Shown: in pieces, positions 49,855-61,400 of the stretch | Numbering within the stretch: position 1 is the stretch's first letter | Layout: each line of letters starts with the position of its first letter | Source: Gelatoporia subvermispora B | Lineage: Eukaryota > Basidiomycota > Agaricomycetes > Polyporales > Gelatoporiaceae | DNA length: 64,000 bases | Direction: 5' to 3' | Assembly (NCBI GenBank): GCA_000320605.2 | Contig: KB445808.1 | Location: 186,001 to 250,000, forward strand | Notes under the pieces: generated by a model | The model's input: the letters and a program-made list of their open reading frames with translations, nothing else | Told to the model about the DNA's origin: nothing | Database searches by the model: none | Position numbers and translations under genes: made by a program

Positions 49855-49939
49855 GACCTCTAGTAGCCGCCGGTGCACATATAAAGCGTCGAGTCTACAC
49901 ATAGACCTGCATACCGACAAAGCACCGTCTTGAAGCACC
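49855..49939 (+). promoter_or_regulatory. Conserved promoter of secreted-peptide gene 1
   Basis: Contains GACCTCTAGTAGCCGCC directly upstream of a TATA box (CATATAAA, about 49878-49885), 55-60 bases before the ATG. The same block precedes all five family members. Confidence 0.75.
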
Positions 49940-50254
49940 ATGTTCATCTCCGTCTTCCGCGCCTCCGCCGCCATGCTCGTCCTTCTGAGCAGTGCGTAGC
50001 TTCTGTGTACAACATACCCATCACACATCTCAAATCACTAACATCATTATAATTTCCTTTGTCTCTAGCTGCATCATTCATCGCTGCCAACCCTGTTGCT
50101 GAACCTGAGCTCATAGAAGCGGTGAGCCTTCCGTATGCCGCGACCGATGCCTATTTTTCGACTCTGATTGGCGCGTGCTATGCAGGAGCCTACTCTCGGG
50201 CCGGTTCGTTCGATTCGTTCTACCCTTGCTCCAGATAGCTTACACGCCAGATAG
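49940..50254 (+). CDS. Small secreted peptide gene, family copy 1
   Basis: Three exons (49940-49991, 50069-50121, 50186-50254), introns 77 and 64 nt, 57 residues. Exon 1 encodes a signal-peptide core (MFISVFRASAAMLVLLS). Exon 2 completes it and gives the conserved mature start (SFIAANPVAEPE). Exon 3 is EPTLGPVRSIRSTLAPDSLH plus two residues. Signal cleavage is expected around AA/NP, leaving about 33 residues without cysteines. This is the only copy on the plus strand and lies about 5.3 kb from the four minus-strand copies. Its 3' flank (to about 50380) also matches theirs in inverted orientation. Not a family I recognise; a secreted signal or effector-like peptide is possible. Confidence 0.82.
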
Positions 50255-51799
50255 CCGTGCGTAAAGGGCCCAGTAGTCTGCCCATGATGAATAGTTATTA
50301 GTTTCGGGGCTCGGTACTTCGCTCCGTGTTTTGCTGTGCTAGAATGTGCGACACACATATACTTGATGAGAACTCATATGTGAAATTCGGAGTGTCTGCG
50401 TGAGCCGGCCATCCGGGACTTGCGCCCCAAAGTGTAGGGCTCGGGAGTCGACCAAAAGGCTCTGGACAATCAACATGGTAATCGTGCGGCTCCACTGCAA
50501 CATGTTCAGACAATACGACAAGAAGATAATAATCGCCATCCCTCATGCACAAATGTATAACTCACCAAGCGCATGATGATGTCCCACTCAAACTCTCAAG
50601 GCCATGCCAATGACGCTCAACAAGTCCAAAAGGTGAACATGAATCTGCGCCGAACGCAACGTCGGGTACCAAGCGTCAAGTGATAGTATTTGCACCATTC
50701 CTGGAACACAGCGGCGTCGAGCAAGAAGATCACATCTTGGCTGACCAGGTCCCCTGCTACCGAATCTGCAGAGTGCAAGGCTCATTGACGAATAAGTAAT
50801 TGCACCCGTCGAACCAGGACATCAGCTCCAGACAGCCGTGACAGTCGAGGATAATCGAAACGTGCGGGAGGGCAGGGCTCGGGCTCCTGATTCAAGACCG
50901 GGATGTATTCAAAGTAAGGAGCCTCTGAGAGCCCGCCGCGTTGTGTGTCTGGAGGTCCACAAGTGCATCAGCTCGCCGTCCATGACCAGGTCTCTAACAG
51001 CCATGAGGCCATATTCGAGGGGAGAAAGTGGTTGAGCATCACATCGTTGCGCTGCATCTGGCCTTCAAGACGAGTTATCCGATCTCGCAAAGGGGCTATG
51101 GCGTTCTGCACAGCGTCCATGTGCAGTCACTAATAAGTACGAACTAGTGACCAGGCAAAAACTGCGTGGTGGGGTGAGCTTCGACGGACAATGAATGCTT
51201 GTGGTTATGGTTCAGTTCGAGGCTTCCGAGGGACGAACCACAACCGCGAGCCGCGGCGCCATCAGCCACTGGGACCTACATACCTAGTGCTCCTCGCACG
51301 TGTTTCCTATAGTCAACGCCACTAGCTAGTAGCGTCCGCCGCGTTCATCAATGCATCATAACCAGAACACACACAACCAAGCGCATGTATAACCACAACA
51401 AACAACAACAGCCTAGTACGGACGCGTACCGTACAAGCATCGAACATCGTCCGGGGCGGGAACCAGTAAGCAAAACAACATCGGGGTAAAATCACAACAG
51501 CAGCGAAACGCGGGGCGGGGCGGGTAGCTCGGAGTGGTAGTATGTACGCGGGGTGCTCATAAACATAAGCAAGCGGGTAATCAGGGAACAGAAGCACAGA
51601 AAGGGGGAGGTAATGGTATGCAGACAAGGAGCGAGCGGCGCGGGTAGCGTCAGTGGGGGAGTACACCCGTCGAACCAGACCGAATCGTAGCAAAGCAAGA
51701 GTCAGTATGTCCATCTATCCCGCACCCACACCCCACGTCGCTCGGGTATATGCAGCACGCCTGCGGTTCATTTTCGCCTCCTCGTCGGGGGTAGGGGGC
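50255..51799. other. No gene recognised; left part is duplicated flank
   Basis: About 50300-50380 is the 3' flank shared with the tandem peptide-gene array (inverted copy of about 55440-55530). The remainder, including the 3' region of the cupredoxin-like gene, shows no gene. Confidence 0.5.
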
Positions 51800-53322
51800 C
51801 TAGAGCACAAGAGCGGCGAGCACTGCAGGCAGGACGCCGAGCGCGCCGAGAACGACGTCGCGCTGCGCCGCGTTGCTGCTCGAGCTGGGGCTTGCCGAGG
51901 ACGAGCTCGAGCTGCCCGCCGCGCCGGCGAGCGACGCCGTACTTGAGGCCGACACGCTGGAGGAGGACGTTGTGTTCGTGCCGTTCAGGCGGATCGCGTT
52001 GCGCTGCCAAGTCCAAAGCCCGTAAGCCATCCCATCAAGAATCATCCCATGAAGGCCTTCCCGACGCGAAGGGCATAATGGAGAGAGTGGACTAAGAGAG
52101 AGCACTCACAACGAAGCCCGCGAGCGTCTCTGTGCTGCTGTCGTTCGCGTTGATGACGCCAACTCCACCCTCGCCACACGTGTTGACGTCGTAGAACCAG
52201 AACGTCGTGTTTACGTTCTGCGGCAGGATCGGCACGGAGAGAATTGACGGGCTCGAGCCGTTGCCCGCGAGGCGGAAGTTCGAGTCAAAGCCGTTCATCG
52301 GGGTGTTGGACTCGTTCACCGGAATACAAGGCTGCGCGAAGGAGGACTCGGTCGCGGTGTGGTTGCCAAGCGTGACTGCGAGGAGGATTGTGAGCAAAGC
52401 CGTGGATACGGGCACAGACAGAGTCCTGAAGACAGCGAAACGCGTGTTCGATAGGTCCTCAAGAGAATTGTTAAGCACAGACAATTAGAGCTCCCCCGTA
52501 ATGCCCTCCGGGTTCATGCCCGCCGTCGGCTAGTATGCGGCGCCCTTCCGCTCGTGCGATGTTCACATGCCATCTCTGTGCGGCCTCGCACGAGAGAGAT
52601 CCATTGACGGGTGAGTTCGGTCGTAATGGACGGTTTCTGAGCGCATATACATGCTTGTCCTCGCGAGAATCTCCGCATCCCAACACGCCAAGGGCGCAAT
52701 GCGCATATATCAACCACCTCCATTAGGTGGCGCTCGGCGGAGGCAGTTCGCTCTATATATGCGCCAGCAGCGCGATACGGAGAGCAGCCAAGTCGTGTTC
52801 GAGAGCGTGTTGGACCGCGCGGACGACATACAGCTCGCACGCGCTATTCTGGAGTGCGACCCACTTCACTGCCAACGCGTCGTGAATTGCCGAGGATCTG
52901 CCGCCGGTCGCGATAAAATGCCTAGCACGCGCGTGCACGCACCCAGGGCTGCAAACCCATATCTGACCATCCATCCAGCTCACCACGCCATGAATAACAT
53001 GGTACCGCAGCGCTGCAACGCGCACTGGGCGCGCCAAATGCACAAGGTGACATAGACAAAGGACGAGTACTCACAGTTGAAAATGACGGTGTCGCCGAGC
53101 ACGGCGTGCACCTCCTGCGGCTGGAAGACGAGCGAACCGTTCGTGGTTGTGTTTCCGCCGACGGTGATGATGATATTCTTGGCCGACACGACGGCGGCGG
53201 CGGCAGCGAGCTGTTCGGGCACACACACGACGCGTCGCGACGCGATCGGCGATCATCACTGGTCAGCGCGTCGTCCCCCGCATTCACTTAACACTCACCA
53301 CAATGGCGACGACAGAACGCAT
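51800..53322 (-). CDS. GPI-anchored serine-rich cupredoxin-like protein
   Basis: Exons 53299-53322, 53075-53210, 52110-52375 and 51800-52003 give 209 residues. The signal peptide is split by intron 1 (MRSVVAIV-LAAAAAVVSA). A cupredoxin-like domain follows (IIITVGGNTTT, VHAVLGDTVIFNFTLGNHTA, FWFYDVNTCGEGGVGVIN), then a Ser/Thr-rich linker and a GPI-type tail (VVLGALGVLPAVLAALVL). Relatives are extracellular wall or surface proteins of fungi. One ligand-like His (H59) and a Cys (C120) are present. The His next to the Cys and the downstream Met of copper-binding relatives are missing, so metal binding is doubtful. Intron 2 is 699 nt, far longer than usual here. Confidence 0.88.
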
Positions 53323-55383
53323 GACTTCAACTGGGCGGGTTTGAGAGGGGAAGAGAAAGGCGGAGGAGAGGAAGGAGGAGGAGGGCTGCAAACGAACACA
53401 ACAGCGTCCGTCGCCATGCGTCCTTCATCCCGCTATAAAAACCGCCCACACTGCAGGCGCCCGCTCGCGTGCGCTTGATCGCCCTTACGTCACGGGAGCT
53501 ATATGCGGGCCCGGCGACCAATCAGCGTGTGAGGCCGGCCGTGTCCAGGCCGGCTCCGGCGGTCGGCTGGCCCGCGAAGGCAGGAATTCGCCGGGGGCAC
53601 CCGTGCGGCGCGTCATGTCGTTATCCAGCCAATCGCGCGCGGCGCGGTGACAGATGGCGGGCGGACGCCAGGGCGCGGTGGTGCAGCGGAAGATGGGCAC
53701 GAACGCGTCCTCGATGCGCATCATCCGCTTCGGGGCTTTGCACAGCAGATGGCTACGCTACGCACATCCACTTGGAAACACGGTGAAGGCGACGTTCGAA
53801 TCCTCGGAGCAGCGAGAAGAAACTTTGGATCGTGCGGCCTCGAGTGTGCGAGGATAAGACGAGGAGCTCTGACAGCCGATCAATGCTAAGAAGAGAAGTA
53901 GTCGAAAGCGTGAGGTACGTGTACGCGCTATCGTACGTCTTCCCGCCCCAACGCCGCCGACGGTTGGAGTCGGCTGAGGACATCACGTCTAGTCACCCGA
54001 GGAGGGGCAGCGCACGCGCCCGTACAGAGCTGATGGAGAGCTCAAGGGAGGCACAGGCTTGCTTCCAACAGCATCGCAGACTTCAAAAGTAATAGGGTCC
54101 GGGGCCAGCAAAACCGCCTAGCATGCCAAAGTAGACACAGACGTTTGACCTGAAGTCTAAATGGGAACGGGATAGTGGGAATGGGTAAGTGCGCTTCCCT
54201 AGAATCTCCCGAGACCATTGAGATGCTGGAATGACTGGTGTTGGTATCACGCACTGCGCCAGGACTCGCCCCGTGTGAGATAATATACGTTTCGCGCACA
54301 GAAAGATCATACATACGTGGGCGCATTTCGAATATCACCATATACACTCCGAAGCACCCAGACCGGATATACGTCCGCCGCATCCCCGTTCCGCCGCCGA
54401 GAGCTGCCAGCAGGTCTGCACTGTCCGTCTAGGCTCATTCCACGCTTTGACAAGTAGCGGTCAGCAGAGAAATCTTCCGAAGCAAGCAAGCAAAGATAGG
54501 TAGGACGATAACACGATGAATAGAGCATCCGCACCGTATTAGGTTCAAATCCTGGAGCCAGATTTAGCAAAGTCGCGCCGCGCTTCTCTCCTTCCCCGCC
54601 CAGTCAGGCCAATTTCAGGCATGACATGAACATGGAAGGAGAACTCGAGAAGCCCAAATATCCCAATATGTGCAACCAGGCTTCTCAGAACGATTCCCGG
54701 GGTTCGACAGGCGATCGGGGGACCCACGTGCCCTTGGACGAACGCTCCAGCCATGATGCGGGTGAGCGTAAGTATTTGTGGAGGACAGACAGACTGGAAG
54801 AGTTGGCGAAAGGCGGGTCACGGGGCGTTCTGTGCACAGCACTCCGGATGCCTTGGAGCGAGAGCGAGCTGGGGGACCCAGTGACAGGCGACACATAGGT
54901 TTGCACTAATACATGTGTCTTGCAGATGAGACATTCAACCCGTTCTCATCATGGGTACGTCTCCACCCTGAACATGGAGCTGGAGCCCTTTCGTTTGGTG
55001 CATCTCGAGCCTTTCGGGTTTCTACAAGCGGTAAAGCTAATGTACCGGACTACATAGACATTATTCACCAATGCGTTTGCGCCCTGCAGACCAGTCAACA
55101 TAATTCCGTGATAGTCGACATGCGATCTCTTGCTCGACGACGCCACTTCTCAGATCTCAGGCCCCAGGAATAGTGCAAGAAGTATCGCCTGACTCCCGAC
55201 CCTGCGCTCGACGCTCAGAAGTAGCGTCACGTTCACATAGAGGACTTGTTGGACGCCACTGGCCATCTTCTTTGACCGCTTGAGTGCTGGCCACCATAAT
55301 GACCTTATCGATCTCTACTTTTGCGCACGCCGTGAGAGATGTTTGTTCTTGTCATATCGTCTTGGCCCGCATAGTTACCATTT
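53323..55383. other. No gene recognised
   Basis: The right part, from about 54900, may belong to the left edge of the tandem array. The GC-rich left part probably holds the promoter of the cupredoxin-like gene. No convincing coding frame. Confidence 0.45.
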
Positions 55384-55570
55384 TCATCGTTCAGAACCCC
55401 CGTTGAGCTCTAGCAGACACTCGATCTCTCGTATATGCATCTCGATCAAATACATGCATGTCGCACATTCCAGCGCACATGACCGCTCCTCCACGCAGCC
55501 AAACGCAGAGCTAAGTACCGAGCCCTGAGACCACCATCTGTGTGTCATAAGCCGCAGGCCGCCGGGTCCT

Positions 55571-55908
55571 TTATGCATCGCTAGGTGGCGTGTAAGCTAT
55601 ACGGGGCAGGGGCAGGGTAGATTGGAGGGAACGAACCGGCGGGAAAGGAGGCTCCTACATAGCATATGCCAATCAGAGTCAGAAAACGTGTCGGTAGAGG
55701 CATACGGAGGGCTCACCCTTGTTGGGAACACCTCAGGTTCGGCAACAGGGCTGGCAGCGACGAGCATTGCGGCTGGAGGCAAAGGACGTCATTGTTTATG
55801 TGAGTAACTTGAGAAGGTGATTGGCGTGCTGGCCCCTGGGCGCAGAAGCCACTCACTGCTCAGGAGAAGGAATATAGAGGCGACAGCGCGGGAGACAGAG
55901 ATGAACAT
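55571..55908 (-). CDS. Small secreted peptide gene, family copy 2
   Basis: Exons 55857-55908, 55717-55772 and 55571-55654; introns 84 and 62 nt; 63 residues. Signal core MFISVSRAVASIFLLLS, then AMLVAASPVAEPEVFPTR (exon 2) and EPPFPPVRSLQSTLPLPR (start of exon 3, which continues nine more residues). The exon-3 start is closest to copy 1, which shares the PVRS..STL pattern. Predicted mature peptide about 40 residues, Pro-rich, no cysteine. First gene of the tandem array. Confidence 0.8.
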
Positions 55909-56010
55909 TGTGCTTCGAGGGGGTGCTTTGCTGGTATGCATGTCTGCATGTAGACCCAGGGTTTTATATGTGCATCGGCGGCTACTAGAGGTCTGTGAAA
56001 ATCGTAACAT
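55909..56010 (-). promoter_or_regulatory. Conserved promoter of secreted-peptide gene 2
   Basis: TATA box CATATAAAAC (55961-55970, minus) preceded by the CTCTAGTAGCCGCCG block at about 55977-55992. Same order and spacing as in copy 1. Confidence 0.75.
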
Positions 56011-57026
56011 CAGGTATGGACTGCGTGCAGCTGTCCGCGTGCCGGCTGCCAGTGTCCCCCACTAGTATTGCCGTGATTAGGGAGAATGCAATGTAGGGTG
56101 TGTTTACCTTGTATCATCCTCTGTGCGTATGACTCTTGCTGTTCTGGGAAACGTGGGAAGCAGAGGAACCTACTTCGGAGCTCGGGTGCCCATATCGTCA
56201 GAACGGCTCATACATGCATCCACATTTGAGAGAACATCGCCTGATACGTCAACAGCAGTTGACACCTGTGGACACCGAATGACAGGGTGCTCTCTCGAGC
56301 ACATGAACCCGTCATTTTATTCACCAGGATAGAAGTCTAGAGGACTGCCAAATGACAGTCCGGTGGCGTCACAGTTAACCAAACAGTCAGAGGTGCTCGG
56401 GAAGATTGGTGCGTGGTCGTAACGGTGGTAAAATTAGAGCTCCGGGATGTGCGGTGGCAGTTGAACCTGTGACCGCTCCTCGATCGGAATATCCGCGAAT
56501 TACTCTTTCTGTCAGTGGTCACCAGCGTGTTCAGAGGCTACATTTATTTCCCGAACCTTGTTTGCGTGTTACAAGTTGCCGTCAGACATATCTCTGACTA
56601 CAGGGTGAGACCAGAAGCTGACTGGAGTTTTACGAAAATGTTCAGGCATCGCATTGGGCAACTTTAAGACTCGAGACAATTCACTGGGTCATCGGTGCAC
56701 AAGTCGATTCCCTTTCGTGGCAGAATGCAGTGGTGTAAGGAGGGTGGAGATGTCGAACAATTGAGTAGACGCATGTGAAGCAAGCGACTCGCAACACGAA
56801 GGTCGCACGGCTCGCACCCAACTGAGCCTTTGCGGATACTTCGCCTGGATGCATGGGAGATGGTGAGAGGAAGTGAAAGGAAGTGAATATTTTCATCAGA
56901 GAGATTGTGGACAAAGTCCTCAAGTACCATTTTCATCGTTCAGAGCCTTTTGGCCCTTGCTGCACTATCAAACTCGACGCACGTCGTAAGCAGGCATCTC
57001 GCGCAGGCATTTGGAATGTCGCATAT

Positions 57027-57481
57027 TCATCCTCCATCAATGTATCTGTTACATAGAATGGACACTCCTCCGCACAGCAAAACATGGATCGAGATATTGA
57101 GCCCTGATACCGCCACATGCATCATAATAAACAGTCCTTCACATGGGTCGGCCCGCACGGCGGAGACTAAGTTGACGTGTAAGTTGAGCGCAACACAGTT
57201 GAAAATGGGCGTTGGACGAACAGGCACAAAGGGCTACATAGCATGCGTTGATCAGCATCGGCAAAATGGGCATCGGTCGAGGCATACGGAAGGCTCACCG
57301 GTTCTCTGGACTCAGGTTCAGCAACAGGGTTGGCAGCGATGAAAGATGCAGCTAGAAGTGAAGGAGGTTATTTGATATATTAGTAATTTGTTATGGGCGA
57401 TGGGTACGTTGTGCGCAGAAGGTACTCACTGCTCAGCAGGACAAGCATGGCTGCGAAGGTGCGGGAGGCGGAGATGAACAT
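57027..57481 (-). CDS. Small secreted peptide gene, family copy 3 (long tail)
   Basis: Exons 57430-57481, 57299-57351 and 57027-57233; introns 78 and 65 nt; 103 residues. Signal core MFISASRTFAAMLVLLS, then ASFIAANPVAEPESREP, then PFVPVRPTPIFNCVALNLHV. The third exon runs about 45 codons past the point where the other copies stop and adds several cysteines and hydrophobic residues (IHVLLCGGVSILCNRYI). This may be loss of an ancestral stop instead of a selected extension. Exons 1 and 2 are nearly identical in length and sequence to copy 1. Confidence 0.72.
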
Positions 57482-57590
57482 TGTGCTTCAAGAAGGTGGT
57501 TTTGGTGGTATGCAGGTCTGTATGAAGACTCAACATTTTATATGTCCACCGGCAACTACTAAAGGTCCGTGAATATCGAAACATTAAGTA
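57482..57590 (-). promoter_or_regulatory. Conserved promoter of secreted-peptide gene 3
   Basis: TATA box CATATAAAAT (57535-57544, minus) with a slightly altered upstream block (TTTAGTAGTTGCCGG). Confidence 0.7.
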
Positions 57591-58933
57591 ATGACTGCGT
57601 GTAGCTGTTTGATGCCAGCGTGGCTCGACTGATATCGCTGTGATCTTGAGAATGCAGGGTAGAATGTGTGTGACTTATATCATTTCTTGTGCGTATGAGT
57701 CTTGCTGTTCTGGGGAACGTGGCAAGAGGACGAACCTACTTCGGGTGTCCATATTGTCAGAAGGGCTTATGCGGGCATCTATAATTGAGAGAACATCGCC
57801 GGATACGTCAACAGTGGTTGCCAGCTGTGGACATCGGATGATATGACGGTCTCTCGAGTATCTGATTCGTCATCCTGTTCACCATGATAGAAATATAGAG
57901 GGCTGCTGGAAGTCGGTGCGGCGGGATGACAAATGATCCCAACAGTCAGAGATACTCAAGAGGATTGGTGCGTGATTGCAACGGTCGAAAATTCGTATTC
58001 CCAAGGTTTGGGGTGGCAGGTAGACTTGGAATGTCATTAATTTCTGCTTTCGACCGCTTGAACTTGAGGGGTAAATGTCGTATTCCCTTGTGGGCTTTCA
58101 CTTCTGTGCCGCAGATGGGAGATGATTATTGTTGTATTGTCTGAACATATCGGTGTGTATGGTCTGTGGCCCTACGAATGCCATCATTCTTGAAGATTGC
58201 CCCATTCGGTGCAACGATGCACACGTCATCGAAATTGTCTCTCGACCAATCCCCCGACCGACTGTTGCTCCCGTTGCTCGCACCGTTCGCAGGCCGGTGA
58301 CACCTCGTGTATCCAGTGATGACTCATGTCCCCCCGGTCAACGGGTCCATCAACCCGATGAATTGCACTACTTCTCGCAACGGCACATCGGTTAAGGCTT
58401 AAATCCGTCGAACTCGAACGCTTGGTATGTATGAGGAATTCTGGTCTGCCCTAGTAAATGCCCTGAAAGATACTCGAACTACGCCCAACAGATCTTTTCA
58501 TGCGTTTGAAGAAGACGTTTAATTGCTGGCAAACAGTATAGGAGGAATTCAAAACAACGGGGAGGATAGGAGACAGCGTGAAATTGCATCACAAATATCG
58601 GCCGCTGCATAGCAGATATGATCTGATGTAGTTGGATAATTACTTGTATACGCCATTTCGGCTTTGAGGCGACCATTTATGCATGAATATAAATCACATG
58701 CGGCAGACGATCATTTCATCGCTCAGAGGCCTTTCTATCCTGTTTGAACATCAAATTTCGGCACGAAACACAAGCATCCAAGTCGCACAGCCTACAGGTC
58801 GCTCGAAATATTACATTTGCATCCCCATCGACATATCCATATCCGGTACATTCCACCCGAGCTGTCATGCCCCCGGCGGAATGATACGTGGCATCAAGAT
58901 CCGAGCTAATCTCCACCGCAGAATTCTGGGTTC

Positions 58934-59248
58934 TTAAAGCACTCCTAGACTCGCGTGTAAGCCAAACGTGACACAAGCGAAATGAATGGGCATCAGACGA
59001 ACCGGTGAAACCTGTTGCGTAGCATGCATTGATAAGAATCAGAAAGCGAGCATTACATGAAGCATACAGAAGGCTCACCGGTCGGTCCACTGGCTCTGGT
59101 GCAGCATACGGTTTGGCAGCGGAGAGCACCACAGCTAGAAGCGAAGTATATTAACGACAGGATTGAGTGATCATGCGGCATACAAAAGCTACTCACTGCT
59201 CAGTAGGACGAGCATGGCGGCCAGGGTGTGGGAGACAGAGATGAACAT
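58934..59248 (-). CDS. Small secreted peptide gene, family copy 4
   Basis: Exons 59197-59248, 59079-59134 and 58934-59011; introns 62 and 67 nt; 61 residues. Signal core MFISVSHTLAAMLVLLS, then VVLSAAKPYAAPEPVDRP, then VSPVRLMPIHFACVTFGLHA plus a short end. The mature start is the most diverged (KPYAAPEP instead of NPVAEPEP), but splice positions and promoter are conserved. One cysteine. Confidence 0.75.
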
Positions 59249-59360
59249 TGTGCTTCGAGAGGGTGCTTCGGTGGTATGAATGTTTGTACGTAGACACGAG
59301 GTTTTATGTGTGCACTGGCGGCTACTAGAGGTGTATGAATATCGGAATATCAGGTACGGG
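59249..59360 (-). promoter_or_regulatory. Conserved promoter of secreted-peptide gene 4
   Basis: CACATAAAAC (59301-59310, minus) at the TATA position, with CTCTAGTAGCCGCCA just upstream (about 59315-59331). Confidence 0.7.
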
Positions 59361-61005
59361 CTGCACGCAGCTGTTCGATGTCGACCGTGCTCAACTGACA
59401 TTGCCGAAATTCAGAGAACGCGGCCGAGGATGTGTGTGCCTTCCATAAGTCTTTACGAGTACGACTCTTACTGTAATAGAGATTGTGGCAAGATGAGGCT
59501 CGTGCAAATATTGGCACATGAGAAGACGTCACCTGAGCTGTCAACGGAGGTCTACAGTCGCGGGCACCGAATGACAGGGCGGCCTTCTGGCAGCACGAAC
59601 TAATTGCTCTATTTCCTATAACGGTAAGCCAGAGGGCTACTGGATGACAGGTCAGCGACGTGACAGCTGTCAGCTGTGGAGCAGGTATTGCAATGACCAT
59701 AGGAGCTCGGGGGGATTGGTGCATGATTATAACGAGGTCAAATTCAGAGTCCCGGGATACGGGGTGGAGTTGAGCCTGTGACCGCCCTTCTACCGGAATA
59801 CCTTCCAGCAGCGAACTGCTCTTGCAGCCAGTGGTCAGCAGCAGAACACTGATCGCCGGATCTTGTTACTCTATTACAAGTTGTCGTTAGACATATCTGT
59901 GAAGACTACAGAATGAGGCTCAAATCTGATCGGATGTCTGGTAGTATGTTCAAGCATCGTATTGGACAAGTTTCAAAGAAGCGGAGCTCACGATCATTCA
60001 CTGGATCATCGGTACATCGCTTGACCCCCGCTCGTGATAGAGAACAACGACGCAAAGAGGGTTGAACCCATAAGAACACTGGACGACAGCTCAGCGGCGT
60101 GGCAGCTGGTAATCGTGTGTTGACGGGGCAGCTCCAGCCGATTCAAGACCCGCTACGAAGCTCATTCATCACGCTCATTATCTTTGTGTCTAACGCGTTT
60201 GTACTGAACCCTCCCACCCATAACTCCTCTCCCAATCCATTCTCGGTGGTCTCGAGCCGATTCTTTACACCGTGGAAGCAGGTGAAACGATCGGGGCGCT
60301 CGGGACGGTTGATCATGCCGTGCGATTGTATAGGAGCGAGATTCAGAGTCTCAGGATGTGGGTGACAGTTGAACGTAACCTGTGACCGTCTTGTTATACA
60401 AATACCTGATCATCATTATCGAAGTTATATTTCTGTCAGTAGGATAACAGTATGCTCAGAGGCTACATTGACGCCGAATGTTGTTACCACTTTAAGAGGC
60501 GCCGCTAGAGAAATCTATACCTGAAATCCGTGAGGAGGTCCTGGAGTATAATCAATGAAGTAAACTATCGGATCATACCAGTTGGAATGGAAGCTTACTT
60601 GAGAATTTACTCGATCACAAGCACAAAGTTACGCGCTTGCGGCACAAAACGAAATTACAAACACAGTAGGAAGTGCAGCAGTGACGAGCGTAGAAATTGG
60701 AGAACTCTGGACACCTATCGCGCAGACACCACGTAACAAGAAGGCCGCAAGGCTTGCACTAAGTTACAGCCCTCGGGAGTCAGAACACTAACCTTCGCCA
60801 GGAGTCATAGGCAGCTGTCTTGCGTTGGTCACCCGAAAATTAGCGCATTCATCCTCATCGGTAAATCTGCATCTCCCCACTCCTGACATATGATATACGT
60901 ATAGATATGAAGAGTAAACTTCAAAGTTCCTGATGCCTCCATTCGCATCATCCTACGCACACTTTCGGTGGATTTCCCACGCACTATGAGGCATATATGT
61001 TAGCT

Positions 61006-61301
61006 ATATGCAACACAGAGAGAAGACAAAATGAGGGCTGGGCGAACCGTGGGAGGTAGCTGCATATCATAGATCTATCAGAATCGCAAAAGGAGAGTCA
61101 GTCGAGCAATACGGAAGGCTCACGTTCGGTGGAACCAGGGGCTCAGGTTCAGCAACAGGGTTGGCAGCGATGAACGATGCGGCTAGAGGCGCGGGGGGTT
61201 ATTGTTAATGTGAATGGCTTGTGTGGGTACACTGCGCGAAGAAGCCACTCACTGCCCAGGAGGAGCATGGCGGCGAGGGTGCGGAAGACGGAGACAAACA
61301 T
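61006..61301 (-). CDS. Small secreted peptide gene, family copy 5
   Basis: Exons 61253-61301, 61124-61182 and 61006-61059; introns 70 and 64 nt; 53 residues. Signal core MFVSVFRTLAAMLLLG (one residue shorter), then AASFIAANPVAEPEPLVPPN, then LPPTVRPALILSSLCCI. The shortest member, ending in two cysteines and Ile. Last unit of the array, about 0.8 kb from the KDZ transposase start. Confidence 0.76.
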
Positions 61302-61400
61302 CGTGCTTTGATAGGGTGCTTTGGCGGTATACATACTTGCGTGTGGACCCAATCTTTTATGTGTGCGCTGGTGGCTACTAGAGGTCCGTAAATTTTGAGA
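61302..61400 (-). promoter_or_regulatory. Conserved promoter of secreted-peptide gene 5
   Basis: CACATAAAAG (61354-61363, minus) with CTCTAGTAGCCACCA upstream (about 61368-61383). Confidence 0.7.

Noticed and set aside
49940..61301. Peptide family as mating pheromone precursors
   Set aside because: Basidiomycete pheromones lack a signal peptide and end in a CaaX box. These have a signal peptide and no CaaX end, and no pheromone receptor is nearby.
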